NCBI RefSeq assembly: GCF_900129875.1
Contig: NZ_FQXC01000003.1
Coordinates: 620,001 to 684,000 of the forward strand
Reading direction: 5' to 3'
Length of the DNA: 64,000 bases
Source of the DNA: Marivita hallyeonensis
Lineage (GTDB): Bacteria > Pseudomonadota > Alphaproteobacteria > Rhodobacterales > Rhodobacteraceae
Part shown: piece by piece, positions 35,518 through 44,494 of the stretch
Layout: every line of letters begins with the position of its first letter
How positions within the stretch are numbered: the stretch's first letter is position 1
Notes under the pieces: generated by a model
What the model saw: only the letters and a program-made list of their open reading frames with translations
Database searches by the model: none
What the model was told of the DNA's origin: nothing
Translations under genes and position numbers: made by a program

Positions 35518-36486
35518 TTACTTGTATTCAATCAGGCGCATTTGCGCTTTGTTCAATCGCCGCCAGTGATAGCGGACCATGCCGATGACATTTGGAAACT
35601 TGGACAGGGTCAGGAACACCGCGTGCCGCGCCGCCTCTTGCTCTGGCAAACCTTCGTCCCGAAGCCCGCGTTTTGTGCGCAACCACGACACGCCGTACAC
35701 GCCCAGAACAAGGAACGGTACAACGAAAGACACCATGCCTCCGAACACCGCCAGAAACGGAAGCATCACCCCGTAGATCCACGCTCTCTGCCGTTCCCGC
35801 ACGAAGTAGTCGGGATGCAGCTCCCCCACCTGCGCGAACCCATGCCCCGTGCGTTCGGCCCGTCTCCACCACTGCGCAAAGCGGGTCATGTCGGCGTCAT
35901 GCGTCGCCATGTCTTCTGCGATGCGCTCAAGCCGCCACCCGGCTTTGCGCAACCGTGTGCAGAATTCGTCGTCCTCAGCCGCGATCACTTCGGGATTGAA
36001 ACCGCCCACCTCCCGGAACGCAGTGCGGCGCACCATCATGTTGCCGCTACAGGCAAGGATGTCTCCGGCAGGACGTTTCCACTCCACATCGAACATCTGG
36101 TTATAGACCGTCGCATCGCGCCGCATTTCGGCGGCTTGCCCCGTCACCAGCCCAAGGGTGTCATCCGCAGTTATGTGCGCAGAACCCTTCGCGAGCCACC
36201 CATCAGCCATGACGCAATCGCCGTCCAGAAACTGCACCGCGTCCGGCGCGTCGCCCAATGCCATCAGCGCCTCGAACCCGGCGTTCCGCGCCCGCGCGGC
36301 GGTGAAGGGCACGGACATGTCGAGGTTCACCACCTCAGCCCCCGCCTTGCGTGCATTCGCAACGCTGTCATCCGTCGATCCGCTGTCCACATACACGACC
36401 CGACGGGCCTGTGGCACGACCGAGGCCAACGACGCCACCAGCCGGTCGCCCTCGTTCCGACCGATCAGAACCACGTCCACCTGCAT
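35518..36486 (-). CDS. Glycosyltransferase family 2 protein
   Basis: The 322-residue GT2 begins VDVVLIGRNEGDRLVASLASV, has VYVDSGSTDDSVANARKAG, a VQFLDGDCVMADGWL metal-binding loop (DGDC in the DXD position), and EVIAAEDDEFCTRLRKAGWRL as the catalytic/acceptor ED region. Two hydrophobic C-terminal segments (YGVMLPFLAVFGGMVSFVVPFLVLGVYG) should anchor it to the inner membrane. The start is ATG 36486, whose A is shared with the TGA stop of the GT4 gene upstream, implying re-initiation; a longer reading from 36552 would run into that gene. Confidence 0.88.
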   Translation of the reverse strand: MQVDVVLIGRNEGDRLVASLASVVPQARRVVYVDSGSTDDSVANARKAGAEVVNLDMSVPFTAARARNAGFEALMALGDAPDAVQFLDGDCVMADGWLAKGSAHITADDTLGLVTGQAAEMRRDATVYNQMFDVEWKRPAGDILACSGNMMVRRTAFREVGGFNPEVIAAEDDEFCTRLRKAGWRLERIAEDMATHDADMTRFAQWWRRAERTGHGFAQVGELHPDYFVRERQRAWIYGVMLPFLAVFGGMVSFVVPFLVLGVYGVSWLRTKRGLRDEGLPEQEAARHAVFLTLSKFPNVIGMVRYHWRRLNKAQMRLIEYK

Positions 36487-37727
36487 CACGACGGCCTCAG
36501 CCCTGGGCGGTCCGAGCCATCGGCGTAGGCGCAGAAAAGGTCCGACAACCACGCCGCTTCCCGCGCCGCGTCATAGTCGGCGATGACCTTCTTGCGCCCT
36601 GCTGCGCCATAAGATGCGCGCATCTCTGGATCGCGCAGCATCTCGTCCAGCGCATCGCGAAACGCCGCCGCATCGCCCGGCGGCACCAGTCGCCCGGTGA
36701 CCCCGTCTTCGACCAATTCCGGCACGCCCGCGAGCCGTGTCGTGAGCACCGGCACCTGTCCCGCCATCGCTTCCATCAGCACGACAGGAACGCCCTCTGC
36801 GAAACTTGGCAGCACGAAAACATCCGCTTGCGCCAGTTCCTCGGCCACTTCCGCCTGCGAGCGGTAGCCCAGAAAGACCACGCGATCGGACAATCCCTGT
36901 CGCTTCACCGCTGCTTCGAGGTTCTTGCGATCAGGGCCGTCGCCGACCAGCCGCAAGGACACATCCGGATGCGTCTCAGCCAGTTGCGCGATCGCATCGA
37001 TCAGGATCGGCACACCTTTCACACCGGCCAACCGCCCGACGAACACCGCCCGCAAGCCGTCGCGATCCGAAGACGGCGCGTAGCGAGACGGGTCCACCCC
37101 GCAATGTACGATGTGGAACCGCTCCCAATGCGCCGCATCCGCGAAACACATCAGCTGTGACCTACAGAAATGGCTGATGCAGGCCACGAAAGAGGCCCGC
37201 GCCGCCTTCTCGTCGATGCGCCAATGGTGAGGCTCGAAAAAGATGTCCGGTCCGTGAATTGTGAAACTCCATCGGATCCCCGACAGCGCACCCGCAAGCA
37301 TCGCGACCGTGCAAGACGCCTTGGCGATATGGTTGTGCAGATGCGTCACGCCCTCGGCAGCCAGCTTGTCGGCCAACACACCGGCCTCCAGGAAATAGAT
37401 CAGGTTATAAAGCCGACCTTTGATGCCTTTGGGCGCCGTACGCCACGCGAGCGCCAGCGCCGACAGGTACCGCCCCGGCGTCTTCATCCACCGCAAATGC
37501 GCTTTCAAAAGGGTCGTCGGGTTCTTTGCCGCGTCAATCACCTTGAAGGTCCGCGCGTGCTCGTCCCTCTGTTCAGGACCAACCATATGCTCATTACCGG
37601 TCGTCCGGATCGAGCAGGTGAGAACCTCGTGCCCAAGAGCCCGCAATTGGGCGACCTCGCGCTGAATGAAGGTATCGCTGGCCCGGGGATACTCGCCCGT
37701 GAGATATGCAAGCTTTGGCAGCGTCAC
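36486..37727 (-). CDS. Glycosyltransferase family 4 protein
   Basis: The 413-residue GT-B enzyme has an N-terminal LAYLTGEYPRASDTFIQREVAQL segment typical of GT4 colanic-acid/EPS transferases. HLHNHIAKA and FTIHGPDIF occur near the domain interface. The C-terminal nucleotide-sugar site has AVFVGRLAGVKGVPILIDAI, LVGDGPDRKNLE and the retaining-enzyme E-x7-E motif in FAEGVPVVLMEAMA. It is cytosolic, probably membrane-associated. It overlaps the epimerase gene upstream by 4 bp (ATGA) and the GT2 downstream by 1 bp, so the operon is translationally chained. Confidence 0.92.
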   Translation of the reverse strand: MTLPKLAYLTGEYPRASDTFIQREVAQLRALGHEVLTCSIRTTGNEHMVGPEQRDEHARTFKVIDAAKNPTTLLKAHLRWMKTPGRYLSALALAWRTAPKGIKGRLYNLIYFLEAGVLADKLAAEGVTHLHNHIAKASCTVAMLAGALSGIRWSFTIHGPDIFFEPHHWRIDEKAARASFVACISHFCRSQLMCFADAAHWERFHIVHCGVDPSRYAPSSDRDGLRAVFVGRLAGVKGVPILIDAIAQLAETHPDVSLRLVGDGPDRKNLEAAVKRQGLSDRVVFLGYRSQAEVAEELAQADVFVLPSFAEGVPVVLMEAMAGQVPVLTTRLAGVPELVEDGVTGRLVPPGDAAAFRDALDEMLRDPEMRASYGAAGRKKVIADYDAAREAAWLSDLFCAYADGSDRPGLRPS

Positions 37728-38659
37728 GACCAGCGCTCCCAGTCCGGTGCGGGATTAGGCAGGCCCGCGAACGCGTCAGGCATCTGCATCGCGTAGCCCA
37801 TCGGAAGTAGTCGCTGACGCAGCACGGCTTCCCTGAGCAGTCCCGGCAAATTTGCCGACACAGGCCGCAACACCCGCGCCAACGTCCAAAGGCCTTGCCA
37901 GGGAAACGGCACTACGACTTTGGGCCACCCGCCGCGTTTCAGTTGGCGGATGACTTGGCTGCGGTTTGGCAAAACCGGGTCAAGAACAGCGGTGGTGACG
38001 TTCATCCTTTTGACAGTTCCATGCACGAGTGCGGCGGCGCATCGCTTTACATGGCAAAGCGGCAGGGGCCCGTCATCACCGATGCGGATCAGAACCGGTC
38101 CCACGCCAATGCCCAGATGCGCGTTCCAGAGATGCGCATCGTCGTAAACGATCCCCGGCCTCAACATCGCAACACTATCGAGCCGTGCGGCGCGCGCCAG
38201 TTGCTCTTGCTTTACCTTCGCACCGGAGTAGGCGTCCCGCGACATAGTCGGGTTCTCCAAACGACACGCATCCGTCAAATCGCCCCCGACCGGCACTTCG
38301 AACGTGTCGAAGACGGCCAGCGAACTTGCCAATGTCAGATGCCCTACGCCTGCCTGAGACATTGCCTGCAAAAGCGTTTCGGTCCCACCGATGGTCAGCT
38401 TTTTATGCGCATCAGGATCGCCGGACATCGACGCCGCCAGATGAATTGCCGCGTCGCAACCCGCCAGTGCAGCGGTCAAAGACTGCAGTGCATCTCGCGC
38501 TGTCAGGTCAATCTTGGCATATGTCACGCCGTCCCGCTGCGACCCCGCCCGCCGCTGCACGGCAACGACGTCCAGCCCCGCCTCAACCGCGGCATCGACA
38601 GTGGCGCGACCGATAAAGCCCGATGCACCAGTGATGAGCAACCGTTTCACCGCGCCCAT
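37724..38659 (-). CDS. NAD-dependent epimerase/dehydratase (extended SDR)
   Basis: The 311-residue SDR starts KRLLITGASGFIGRATVDAAV (TGxxGxxG cofactor loop), has AAIHLAAS (the NAAx-like strand) and TLASSLAVF. DAYSGAKVKQEQL supplies the Tyr and Lys of YxxxK. It would modify a nucleotide sugar for the polysaccharide. The start is taken at ATG 38659, overlapping the 3' end of the oxidoreductase gene by 13 bp; upstream in-frame residues are low-complexity readings of that gene. A domain of the same family is fused to an oxidoreductase in the last gene of this operon. Confidence 0.87.
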   Translation of the reverse strand: MGAVKRLLITGASGFIGRATVDAAVEAGLDVVAVQRRAGSQRDGVTYAKIDLTARDALQSLTAALAGCDAAIHLAASMSGDPDAHKKLTIGGTETLLQAMSQAGVGHLTLASSLAVFDTFEVPVGGDLTDACRLENPTMSRDAYSGAKVKQEQLARAARLDSVAMLRPGIVYDDAHLWNAHLGIGVGPVLIRIGDDGPLPLCHVKRCAAALVHGTVKRMNVTTAVLDPVLPNRSQVIRQLKRGGWPKVVVPFPWQGLWTLARVLRPVSANLPGLLREAVLRQRLLPMGYAMQMPDAFAGLPNPAPDWERWS

Positions 38660-39774
38660 GGCATCGGCTCCATGGGGTCGCAGCGCGTCGTCATGGGCTG
38701 AGCACCCGTCGTCTCGCCGGCGTTCTGAATCGCCAGCGTCACCTCGGTCATGTGCAGCGCGAATTCGTTGGACAGGCGCGATGGCCGCCCGGCGCGCAAT
38801 GCGTCCAACATCTCTGCCGGACCCAGCATGAAATTCATCGCTGCCGCGCCCCACCGTTTGACCTTGGGATGCGTCGGCTGAGGCAGTTTTACCGCCTTCG
38901 GCAACGGCGACTCCATGAGACGCCGCCGCACCGTCATGCGTTTCGCGAACGTCACTTTCGCGGAATTGTCCCATGCGGCCTTGCAGGACAGAACGCCCTC
39001 GTCGCCGACAACCCTGATCTGATGGTCATGCGGGGCAACGATGGAACAGGTTAGTCGCGTCACCGGGCCATTTTCGAAAAACAGCGTCGCGACCGACACA
39101 TCCGGGGCAAATGGCCCATCCCCTTCCTTGTCCGGCACCACCTCGGCCGAGGCCGCGACCACGGTACGCACCGAACCAAACCACGAGATCAGCCAGCCAA
39201 GGTAATAGCCCGCGTGCTCGAGCGTGCATCCCACGCGAAACTCATCCTCGAACGGCCACGGGGCGCCAGACTCCGACAGCCATTTCTTGTAGGCGGCCTG
39301 CGGCACAAACCCGTCGTCCAGTTCGGCATAGACCAGCCGTGGCGTGCCCGCGATGCCGGTGCGCAGGGCATGACCCAAGGTCTGCGCTGCCTCGCCAAGA
39401 ACGCTGCACGGTGCAGAGGCCAGCATGAGATCCGCGGCGTCGGCCTGGGCATGCAGGACCTTGGCCTCTTCCAGCGTCATCGCCAGCGGCTTTTCCGAGT
39501 AGGTATGGCACCCGGCGGCAAGGCAAGCGGAGTTGACCTCGAAATGCGCCGACGGATTGGTCAGGTTCAACACCACGCCGTTCCGGGGATGCTGTTCAAG
39601 AAGCGCGTCCAAAGACCCGACCTTGGGCACATTCCAATGAGCGCAGAATTGCGTCAGCCGCGACGCGTCTTTGTCATAGACACCGGCCACTGTGATCCCG
39701 TCCATCACCTGAAGCGACCGCATGTAAAGATCCGCCACAAACCCGCAGCCGACGATCGACACCACACCGCTCAT
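38647..39774 (-). CDS. Gfo/Idh/MocA family oxidoreductase
   Basis: The 375-residue protein has an N-terminal Rossmann domain (VSIVGCGFVADLYMRSLQVM), NPSAHFEVNSACLAAGCHTYSEKPLA carrying the EKP motif that places the catalytic Lys, and a C-terminal alpha/beta domain with FRVGCTLEHAGYYLGWL at the substrate pocket. Family members use NAD(P) to oxidise or reduce sugars or nucleotide sugars. It is the first gene of the five-gene minus-strand glycan operon; its promoter must lie in the 263-bp region shared with the WecG-like gene. ATG 39774 is chosen; GTG 39777 directly precedes it. Confidence 0.88.
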   Translation of the reverse strand: MSGVVSIVGCGFVADLYMRSLQVMDGITVAGVYDKDASRLTQFCAHWNVPKVGSLDALLEQHPRNGVVLNLTNPSAHFEVNSACLAAGCHTYSEKPLAMTLEEAKVLHAQADAADLMLASAPCSVLGEAAQTLGHALRTGIAGTPRLVYAELDDGFVPQAAYKKWLSESGAPWPFEDEFRVGCTLEHAGYYLGWLISWFGSVRTVVAASAEVVPDKEGDGPFAPDVSVATLFFENGPVTRLTCSIVAPHDHQIRVVGDEGVLSCKAAWDNSAKVTFAKRMTVRRRLMESPLPKAVKLPQPTHPKVKRWGAAAMNFMLGPAEMLDALRAGRPSRLSNEFALHMTEVTLAIQNAGETTGAQPMTTRCDPMEPMPWAR

Positions 39775-40037
39775 CACACATCCCCATTAGGAATGATGCC
39801 GCAGCTGTGGCTGCGCTGGGGCGGTGTTTTTCGGCGTGGCACGGGTCTGCTCTGGGTCCTGCACGTGATTGGGCGGCGTTAAAGCAATCAATAACGGTGA
39901 TATTTTGGCAAAACTGGTTTTTCTCGCGTCAGAGGCGTCAATTATGTGCATCCTGTCTTGATATTGCAGCGCTCTCGCCCCGATTTAGCCGCATGACAAC
40001 AGTAAACCCCGCTCCGACGACGCAAAAGGAGGCGCAG
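39775..40037. promoter_or_regulatory. Divergent intergenic region between the glycan operon and the WecG-like gene
   Basis: These 263 bp separate two divergent transcription units and must carry promoters for both. The centre (about 39885-39960) is AT-richer than the surroundings. A consensus-like AAAGGAGG Shine-Dalgarno at 40025-40032 fixes the WecG-like start. No convincing -35/-10 pair or operator was identified. Confidence 0.5.
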
Positions 40038-40820
40038 ATGCGCTTTTGGGGTGAAGATTACGACGTGACCGTGAACGTGCCCGACTGGGTCGCGTTGGAG
40101 CGTCAGGTGTCCTCGCGTCTGCGGTCGGGCGATGGCTTTTCGCTCGCAACGATCAATCTTGACCATCTGGTAAAACTTCGGACAGACGCCCGTTTTCGCG
40201 CGGCATACGCCGATCAGGATATGATCGTTGCAGACGGCAATCCGATTGTCTGGATGTCCAAACTCGCCGGTCGCCCGGTACGTCTGATCCCAGGCTCGGA
40301 CGCGATCCTGCCGCTGACCCGCATCGCCGCTGCACACGGCAAAACCATCGCGCTTGTCGGGAGTACCGAAAAAACGCTGATGGCGGCCAAGGCTTATCTG
40401 GAGCATGAGGTTCCCGGTACATGCATCGTTGCTACCATCGCCCCGCCTATGGGCTTTGACCCGACAGGGGCCAGTGCCGACGACGTTCTGGCCACCATCG
40501 AAGATGCAAGCGCGGACATCGCCTTCCTAGCGCTGGGCGCCCCCAAACAAGAGCTTTTCGCAGCGCACGGGCGTAAAACCCTCCCATCCGTCGGGTTTGT
40601 GTCCATCGGGGCCGGGCTGGATTTCTTCTCGGGTGAACAAACCCGTGCGCCGGCGTGGGTGCGTACCATCGCGATGGAATGGCTCTGGCGCGCATTATCG
40701 CAACCGGCGCGGTTGATCCCACGCTATGCCAAATGCTTTACGATCCTGCCCACCGAAACGCTCCACGCGCTTCAACTGCGCAAAGATGGCGCGACACAGC
40801 GCACCGCATCCGAGCGTTAA
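40038..40820 (+). CDS. WecG/TagA/CpsF family glycosyltransferase (GT26)
   Basis: The 260-residue protein has the GT26 layout: SLATINLDHLVKLRTDARFRAAY, then MIVADGNPIVWMSKLAGRP and RLIPGSDAILPLTRIA. The ADGxPIVW-type motif is conserved in the family. ALGAPKQELFAA (the GxPKQE motif) and VGFVSIGAGLDFFSGEQTRAPAWVR follow. Enzymes of this family add a sugar, often a ManNAc-type residue, to undecaprenyl-diphosphate-linked acceptors at the membrane. ATG 40038 follows a near-perfect Shine-Dalgarno; ATG 39993 is in frame but lacks one. The gene is convergent with the ABC transporter operon, overlapping by 4 bp. Confidence 0.9.
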   Translation: MRFWGEDYDVTVNVPDWVALERQVSSRLRSGDGFSLATINLDHLVKLRTDARFRAAYADQDMIVADGNPIVWMSKLAGRPVRLIPGSDAILPLTRIAAAHGKTIALVGSTEKTLMAAKAYLEHEVPGTCIVATIAPPMGFDPTGASADDVLATIEDASADIAFLALGAPKQELFAAHGRKTLPSVGFVSIGAGLDFFSGEQTRAPAWVRTIAMEWLWRALSQPARLIPRYAKCFTILPTETLHALQLRKDGATQRTASER

Positions 40821-41458
40821 TCGGTCAACTCGTGTACCCGCCCGCCGGCAGCTTCGGCATCGGCGTGGTCATGCGTTACCAAGAGCACCGGCAGCCCCTT
40901 CGCCCGCGCCTGTGAAAAGACAAGGTCCCGGATTTGGCCACGCCGTTCGGTATCCAGCCGCGAAAACGGCTCATCCAAGAGCAAGGCCTTTGGCCCGGAC
41001 AGCAGCATCCGCATGAGCGCCACCCGTGCTTTCTGACCGCCAGACAAGGTCTCAGGATCGCGATTGGCAAACCCGGAGAGCCCGATATCGTCCAGCGCCG
41101 CCTCGATCTGCCGCGCGCGTTCGGACCGACCTTTGACCGAAGCGCGCAAACCGAAAGCAAGGTTTTCGCCGACAGACAGATGCGGGAACAGTAACTCGTC
41201 CTGAAAGAGGATGCCAACGCGCCGTGTTTCCGGCGCCGTATCGGTGATGTCCGTGCCGTTCAGGATCACGCGGCCTTGCGCCTCGAACACGGGGTCCAAG
41301 GTGCCGATGATGTAAGACAGCAGCGTCGACTTGCCCGATCCGCTTGGCCCCATCACGGTCAGCACCTCTCCCGGCGCGACGTGATCCGAGATCTTGACGA
41401 GCGTGCGTCCTTCGCGACCGATCACCACGTGATCGAGTGTCAAACCAAGCTCACCCAT
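40817..41458 (-). CDS. ynjD: ABC transporter ATP-binding protein (YnjD-like)
   Basis: The 213-residue ATPase has Walker A GPSGSGKST (about 34-42), Q-loop FQDELLFPHL, signature LSGGQKARVALMRMLL, Walker B ALLLDEPFSRLD and an H-loop VTHDHADAE. Size and partner genes (binding protein and a double-length permease) match the YnjBCD type of importer, related to thiamine, iron and molybdate systems. ATG 41458 overlaps the permease stop by 8 bp, so translation is coupled. The substrate of YnjBCD systems is not settled, and no substrate-specific genes lie nearby. Confidence 0.88.
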   Translation of the reverse strand: MGELGLTLDHVVIGREGRTLVKISDHVAPGEVLTVMGPSGSGKSTLLSYIIGTLDPVFEAQGRVILNGTDITDTAPETRRVGILFQDELLFPHLSVGENLAFGLRASVKGRSERARQIEAALDDIGLSGFANRDPETLSGGQKARVALMRMLLSGPKALLLDEPFSRLDTERRGQIRDLVFSQARAKGLPVLLVTHDHADAEAAGGRVHELTD

Positions 41459-43169
41459 GCCGCAAACCTCTGCGATTGCGCCAAACCACGGCTGGTACAA
41501 ACAGCGCCACCGCAAACGGCAAAAGTGCCACGGCTGTTTGGCTCAGCGCATAGACCGAAATCACACGCCGATCTCCGCCCGAAGCCAGCGCCACCGCCTC
41601 GGTGGTCAAGGTCTGGACGCGCCCCGCTCCGGCCAGCAGCGTTGGAAGGAACTGCCCGATGGACACCGCGAAGCCTACGGCCGCCGCTGTCAGGATCGGG
41701 CGCAACAGCATCGGCAACCGCACGCGCCACAAAACGCCGTCACGCGACGCACCCAAAGCCCGTGCAACCTCGCCATAGCGCGCATCCCATGCGCGGAACG
41801 GATCGGCCAGCGACAGGAACACGTAGGGCAGCACAAAAATGACATGCACAGCGATCACCGCAGACCTGTTGCCGTCCACCCCCGCAAAAATCGCGAGGGT
41901 CTGAAGGCCGGTCAAAAACGCGATCTGCGGCACGATCAGCGGCACATAGAGCAGCCACAAGGCCCGCGTGCTGGGCTTCAGGCCGTGCCGTTCCTCTGCC
42001 TCGAGGCAGGCCAGCGTCAAGAGCAGCGCTGCCGCGGTGGCGACACTCGCAGTAATCACCGTTTCTTCCACGATCGACCCAAGACCGGGGCCGTGTCGCA
42101 TCCAGGTGCGCGTTGAAAACCCGTCCGGCCAAAGTTCAGGAAACTGCCACAGCCCGGCGACCGACCACACGACCAATCCGAGCAGTCCGAAGATCACCGC
42201 ACCCGCACTGACCAGCGCGGCGGCAAGCGACACCGCCTTGATCGTCCGCGTCGCCCCGCCGCGTGTACCGGACGCCACCCATCGGCGACCAAGTCGCCCC
42301 ACGACGCTCTCGGCAAGCCGCCACATCAGCAAAGCACCCACGACAAGCAAAAGCTGCCAAACCGCCGCCGCCGACGCGAGAAATCGCAAGCTCAAATCGG
42401 GATCGTTCATCCAACGCAGGATCTGCACCGCAAGCGTCGGCGGCGTGGTTGGCCCAAGAATGATCGCCACGTCGATGACCGTCATCGAAAATGCGAGCAC
42501 CGCGTAGACCGGGAGCCGGATTTGCGCATAGACACGCGGGAACACGGTCTTGAACCAGCCGGTCACGGGGGCGTATCCCAACGCCATCGCGGTGTCCCGC
42601 GCCTGAGCCGTGCGGACCTGTGACAGCGCCGCCAGCGTCATCAGCAAAAGGAACGGCACTTCCTTTACCACCAGACCTGCCACCAATGACGCACCGTATG
42701 GGTCCTGCAGGATCAAGAGGTCAGGTGGGCGTTCCCATCCCGAAAGCCAGGGAGAGATTGCCCGAGAGACCCAGCCCGACGGCGCAATCAGGAACGCCAG
42801 CCCAAACGCCGCGGCTGCGTGAGGCACCGAGAGAAGCGGGGACAACGCGCGTTCGATCACCCGAAATGCGGTGGACCCGCTCCACGCCGCACAGATGACG
42901 GCCACCAACAAGAGTGAAATCGCGGTAGCAGCCAACCCGGTTGTCACACTGAGCACACTCGCACGGGTGATCCCCGGCCAGTCGAACAGCATCCCGAACG
43001 CGTCGAGGGACAGGCCTGCACCGCCGAGCGCGGGCATATACCCGAAAGCAGGTGCCAGCGTTCCCAGAACTCCTGCCAGCACCGGCCCCACCATGATCGC
43101 GACCGTCAGAAGCGGCGCCCACGGAAGGAATCGCGCACGCGCTGGTCGGATCTCAGCGGGAACCGCCAC
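41451..43169 (-). CDS. ynjC: ABC transporter permease, double-domain (YnjC-like)
   Basis: This 572-residue membrane protein is built from two BPD-type permease halves in tandem, each with about six transmembrane helices. The EAA-type cytoplasmic loops are visible as ARDTAMALGYAPVTGWFKTVFPRV in the first half and YGEVARALGASRDGVLWRVRLPML in the second. Fused ThiP/FbpB/YnjC permeases have this layout. The start is GTG 43169, 11 bp after the binding-protein stop. It forms the translocation pore energised by the ATPase encoded next. Confidence 0.9.
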   Translation of the reverse strand: MAVPAEIRPARARFLPWAPLLTVAIMVGPVLAGVLGTLAPAFGYMPALGGAGLSLDAFGMLFDWPGITRASVLSVTTGLAATAISLLLVAVICAAWSGSTAFRVIERALSPLLSVPHAAAAFGLAFLIAPSGWVSRAISPWLSGWERPPDLLILQDPYGASLVAGLVVKEVPFLLLMTLAALSQVRTAQARDTAMALGYAPVTGWFKTVFPRVYAQIRLPVYAVLAFSMTVIDVAIILGPTTPPTLAVQILRWMNDPDLSLRFLASAAAVWQLLLVVGALLMWRLAESVVGRLGRRWVASGTRGGATRTIKAVSLAAALVSAGAVIFGLLGLVVWSVAGLWQFPELWPDGFSTRTWMRHGPGLGSIVEETVITASVATAAALLLTLACLEAEERHGLKPSTRALWLLYVPLIVPQIAFLTGLQTLAIFAGVDGNRSAVIAVHVIFVLPYVFLSLADPFRAWDARYGEVARALGASRDGVLWRVRLPMLLRPILTAAAVGFAVSIGQFLPTLLAGAGRVQTLTTEAVALASGGDRRVISVYALSQTAVALLPFAVALFVPAVVWRNRRGLRHG

Positions 43170-43180
43170 TCAAAGCGCGC

Positions 43181-44386
43181 CTATTGTGCGACGCCGAACC
43201 GCTCGGTCCAGTCTTCCTCAAGCCGCACCATCCAGCTCGGATGCGGTTCCGGCAGGGTCGCGCCCAGCTCATCCGGCGGCAGCGTGGCGAGACCCAACTC
43301 CAGCGCATCGAACAACATGCGGTCGTCGTCCGAAAGCTTTTCCAGATCCAGCACCGTGCCCAGCCCCCAGACCTCCGGGTCCTGCATCATCGCCTGTGCC
43401 TCGGGCGACATGATGAAGTTGGCCACCACCATGGCGCCTTCCTTGGCGTTTGCGTTGTAGGGGATCGCGACGAAGCTCGCATTGCCGATACTGCCTGCGT
43501 CCATCACGAAGGTGCGCACACTGTCCTGCAACTCGAAATTCGCAATCGCATTCGACGCCTCGTTCGGGTTGAAACTGATCGCAAGGTCGATCTCCCCGTC
43601 GGCCATCAGCTGGATTTGCCGCGACTCGTTCTGCGGATAGGCCCGTCCCGCGCGCCAGAGGTTGGGCGTCAGATTTTCGAGGAACGCCCAGAACTCCGCA
43701 GTCGCAGCGGAATAGTCCGCTTCATCGATCGGCGCCTGCAGGACAGATGCATCCGGGACGAACTCGATCAGCGCTTGCTTCAGGAAGGTTGACCCAAGAA
43801 AATTCGGCGGCTGCGGATAGGTAAACCGCCCCGGGTTCTCTGCTGCATAGGCCGCCAACGCTTCCATCGATTTGGGCGGCGCCTCAAGCCGTGCGGTGTC
43901 GTAGTAGAACACCACCTGCGCCATGCCCCACGGCGCTTCCAGCCCATCGGTGGGGACGGTGAAGTCCGACACAACCGCTGGCTTTCCAGCAACATCGACA
44001 TTTGCCCAGCTTGGCATCTGTTCGACCCATGGCCCGAACAGCAGCCCCTGTCGCTTCATCGCGGCGAAGTTTTCGCCGTTGATCCAAATCATGTCGACCG
44101 CGCCACCGTCGTCTTTGCCCGCCGATTTTTCAGCAACCACGCGGCTGACCGCTTCGGCAGTGTCGGAGAGCTTCACATGTTCGAGCGTCACTCCGTACTC
44201 TTCCTGCACCCGGTCTCCGATCCAGCCGATGAAGCTGTTGATCGTGTCCGACCCGCCCCACGCATTCCAGTACACCGTCTGCCCGCGCGCCTCTTCTGTC
44301 ACGGCGTCCCAGTTGGCGGGATCTGGATTGGCCACCGCGGCAAACGCGGTGAAGGAGGCGAGGGCGGCAGCGAGAAATGTGCGCAT
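43181..44386 (-). CDS. ynjB: ABC transporter substrate-binding protein (YnjB-like)
   Basis: The 401-residue periplasmic binding protein has a signal peptide (TFLAAALASFTAFAAVA). The mature sequence has GQTVYWNAWGGSDTINSFIGWI, characteristic of YnjB-like proteins, and later DMIWINGENFAAMKRQGLLFGPWVEQMP and a WGMAQVVFYYDTARL hinge region. It delivers an unknown solute to the YnjC/YnjD pair. ATG 44386 gives a canonical signal peptide; ATG 44407 adds seven hydrophilic residues. Promoter elements must lie in the divergent region to 44553. Confidence 0.88.
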   Translation of the reverse strand: MRTFLAAALASFTAFAAVANPDPANWDAVTEEARGQTVYWNAWGGSDTINSFIGWIGDRVQEEYGVTLEHVKLSDTAEAVSRVVAEKSAGKDDGGAVDMIWINGENFAAMKRQGLLFGPWVEQMPSWANVDVAGKPAVVSDFTVPTDGLEAPWGMAQVVFYYDTARLEAPPKSMEALAAYAAENPGRFTYPQPPNFLGSTFLKQALIEFVPDASVLQAPIDEADYSAATAEFWAFLENLTPNLWRAGRAYPQNESRQIQLMADGEIDLAISFNPNEASNAIANFELQDSVRTFVMDAGSIGNASFVAIPYNANAKEGAMVVANFIMSPEAQAMMQDPEVWGLGTVLDLEKLSDDDRMLFDALELGLATLPPDELGATLPEPHPSWMVRLEEDWTERFGVAQ

Positions 44387-44494
44387 GAGGTGGTGTTCCT
44401 TGGTCAAAAGGGCGCAAACGCCCCGGTCGTCGCGGTAGAAACCAGCGTTACCCGGTATCGGTCAAATGACAAACAGGTGTGCAAGATTTCAGTA

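Noticed and set aside
38660-38974. N-terminal extension of the SDR epimerase
   Set aside because: The extension is an out-of-frame reading of the oxidoreductase gene; the Rossmann motif begins right after ATG 38659.
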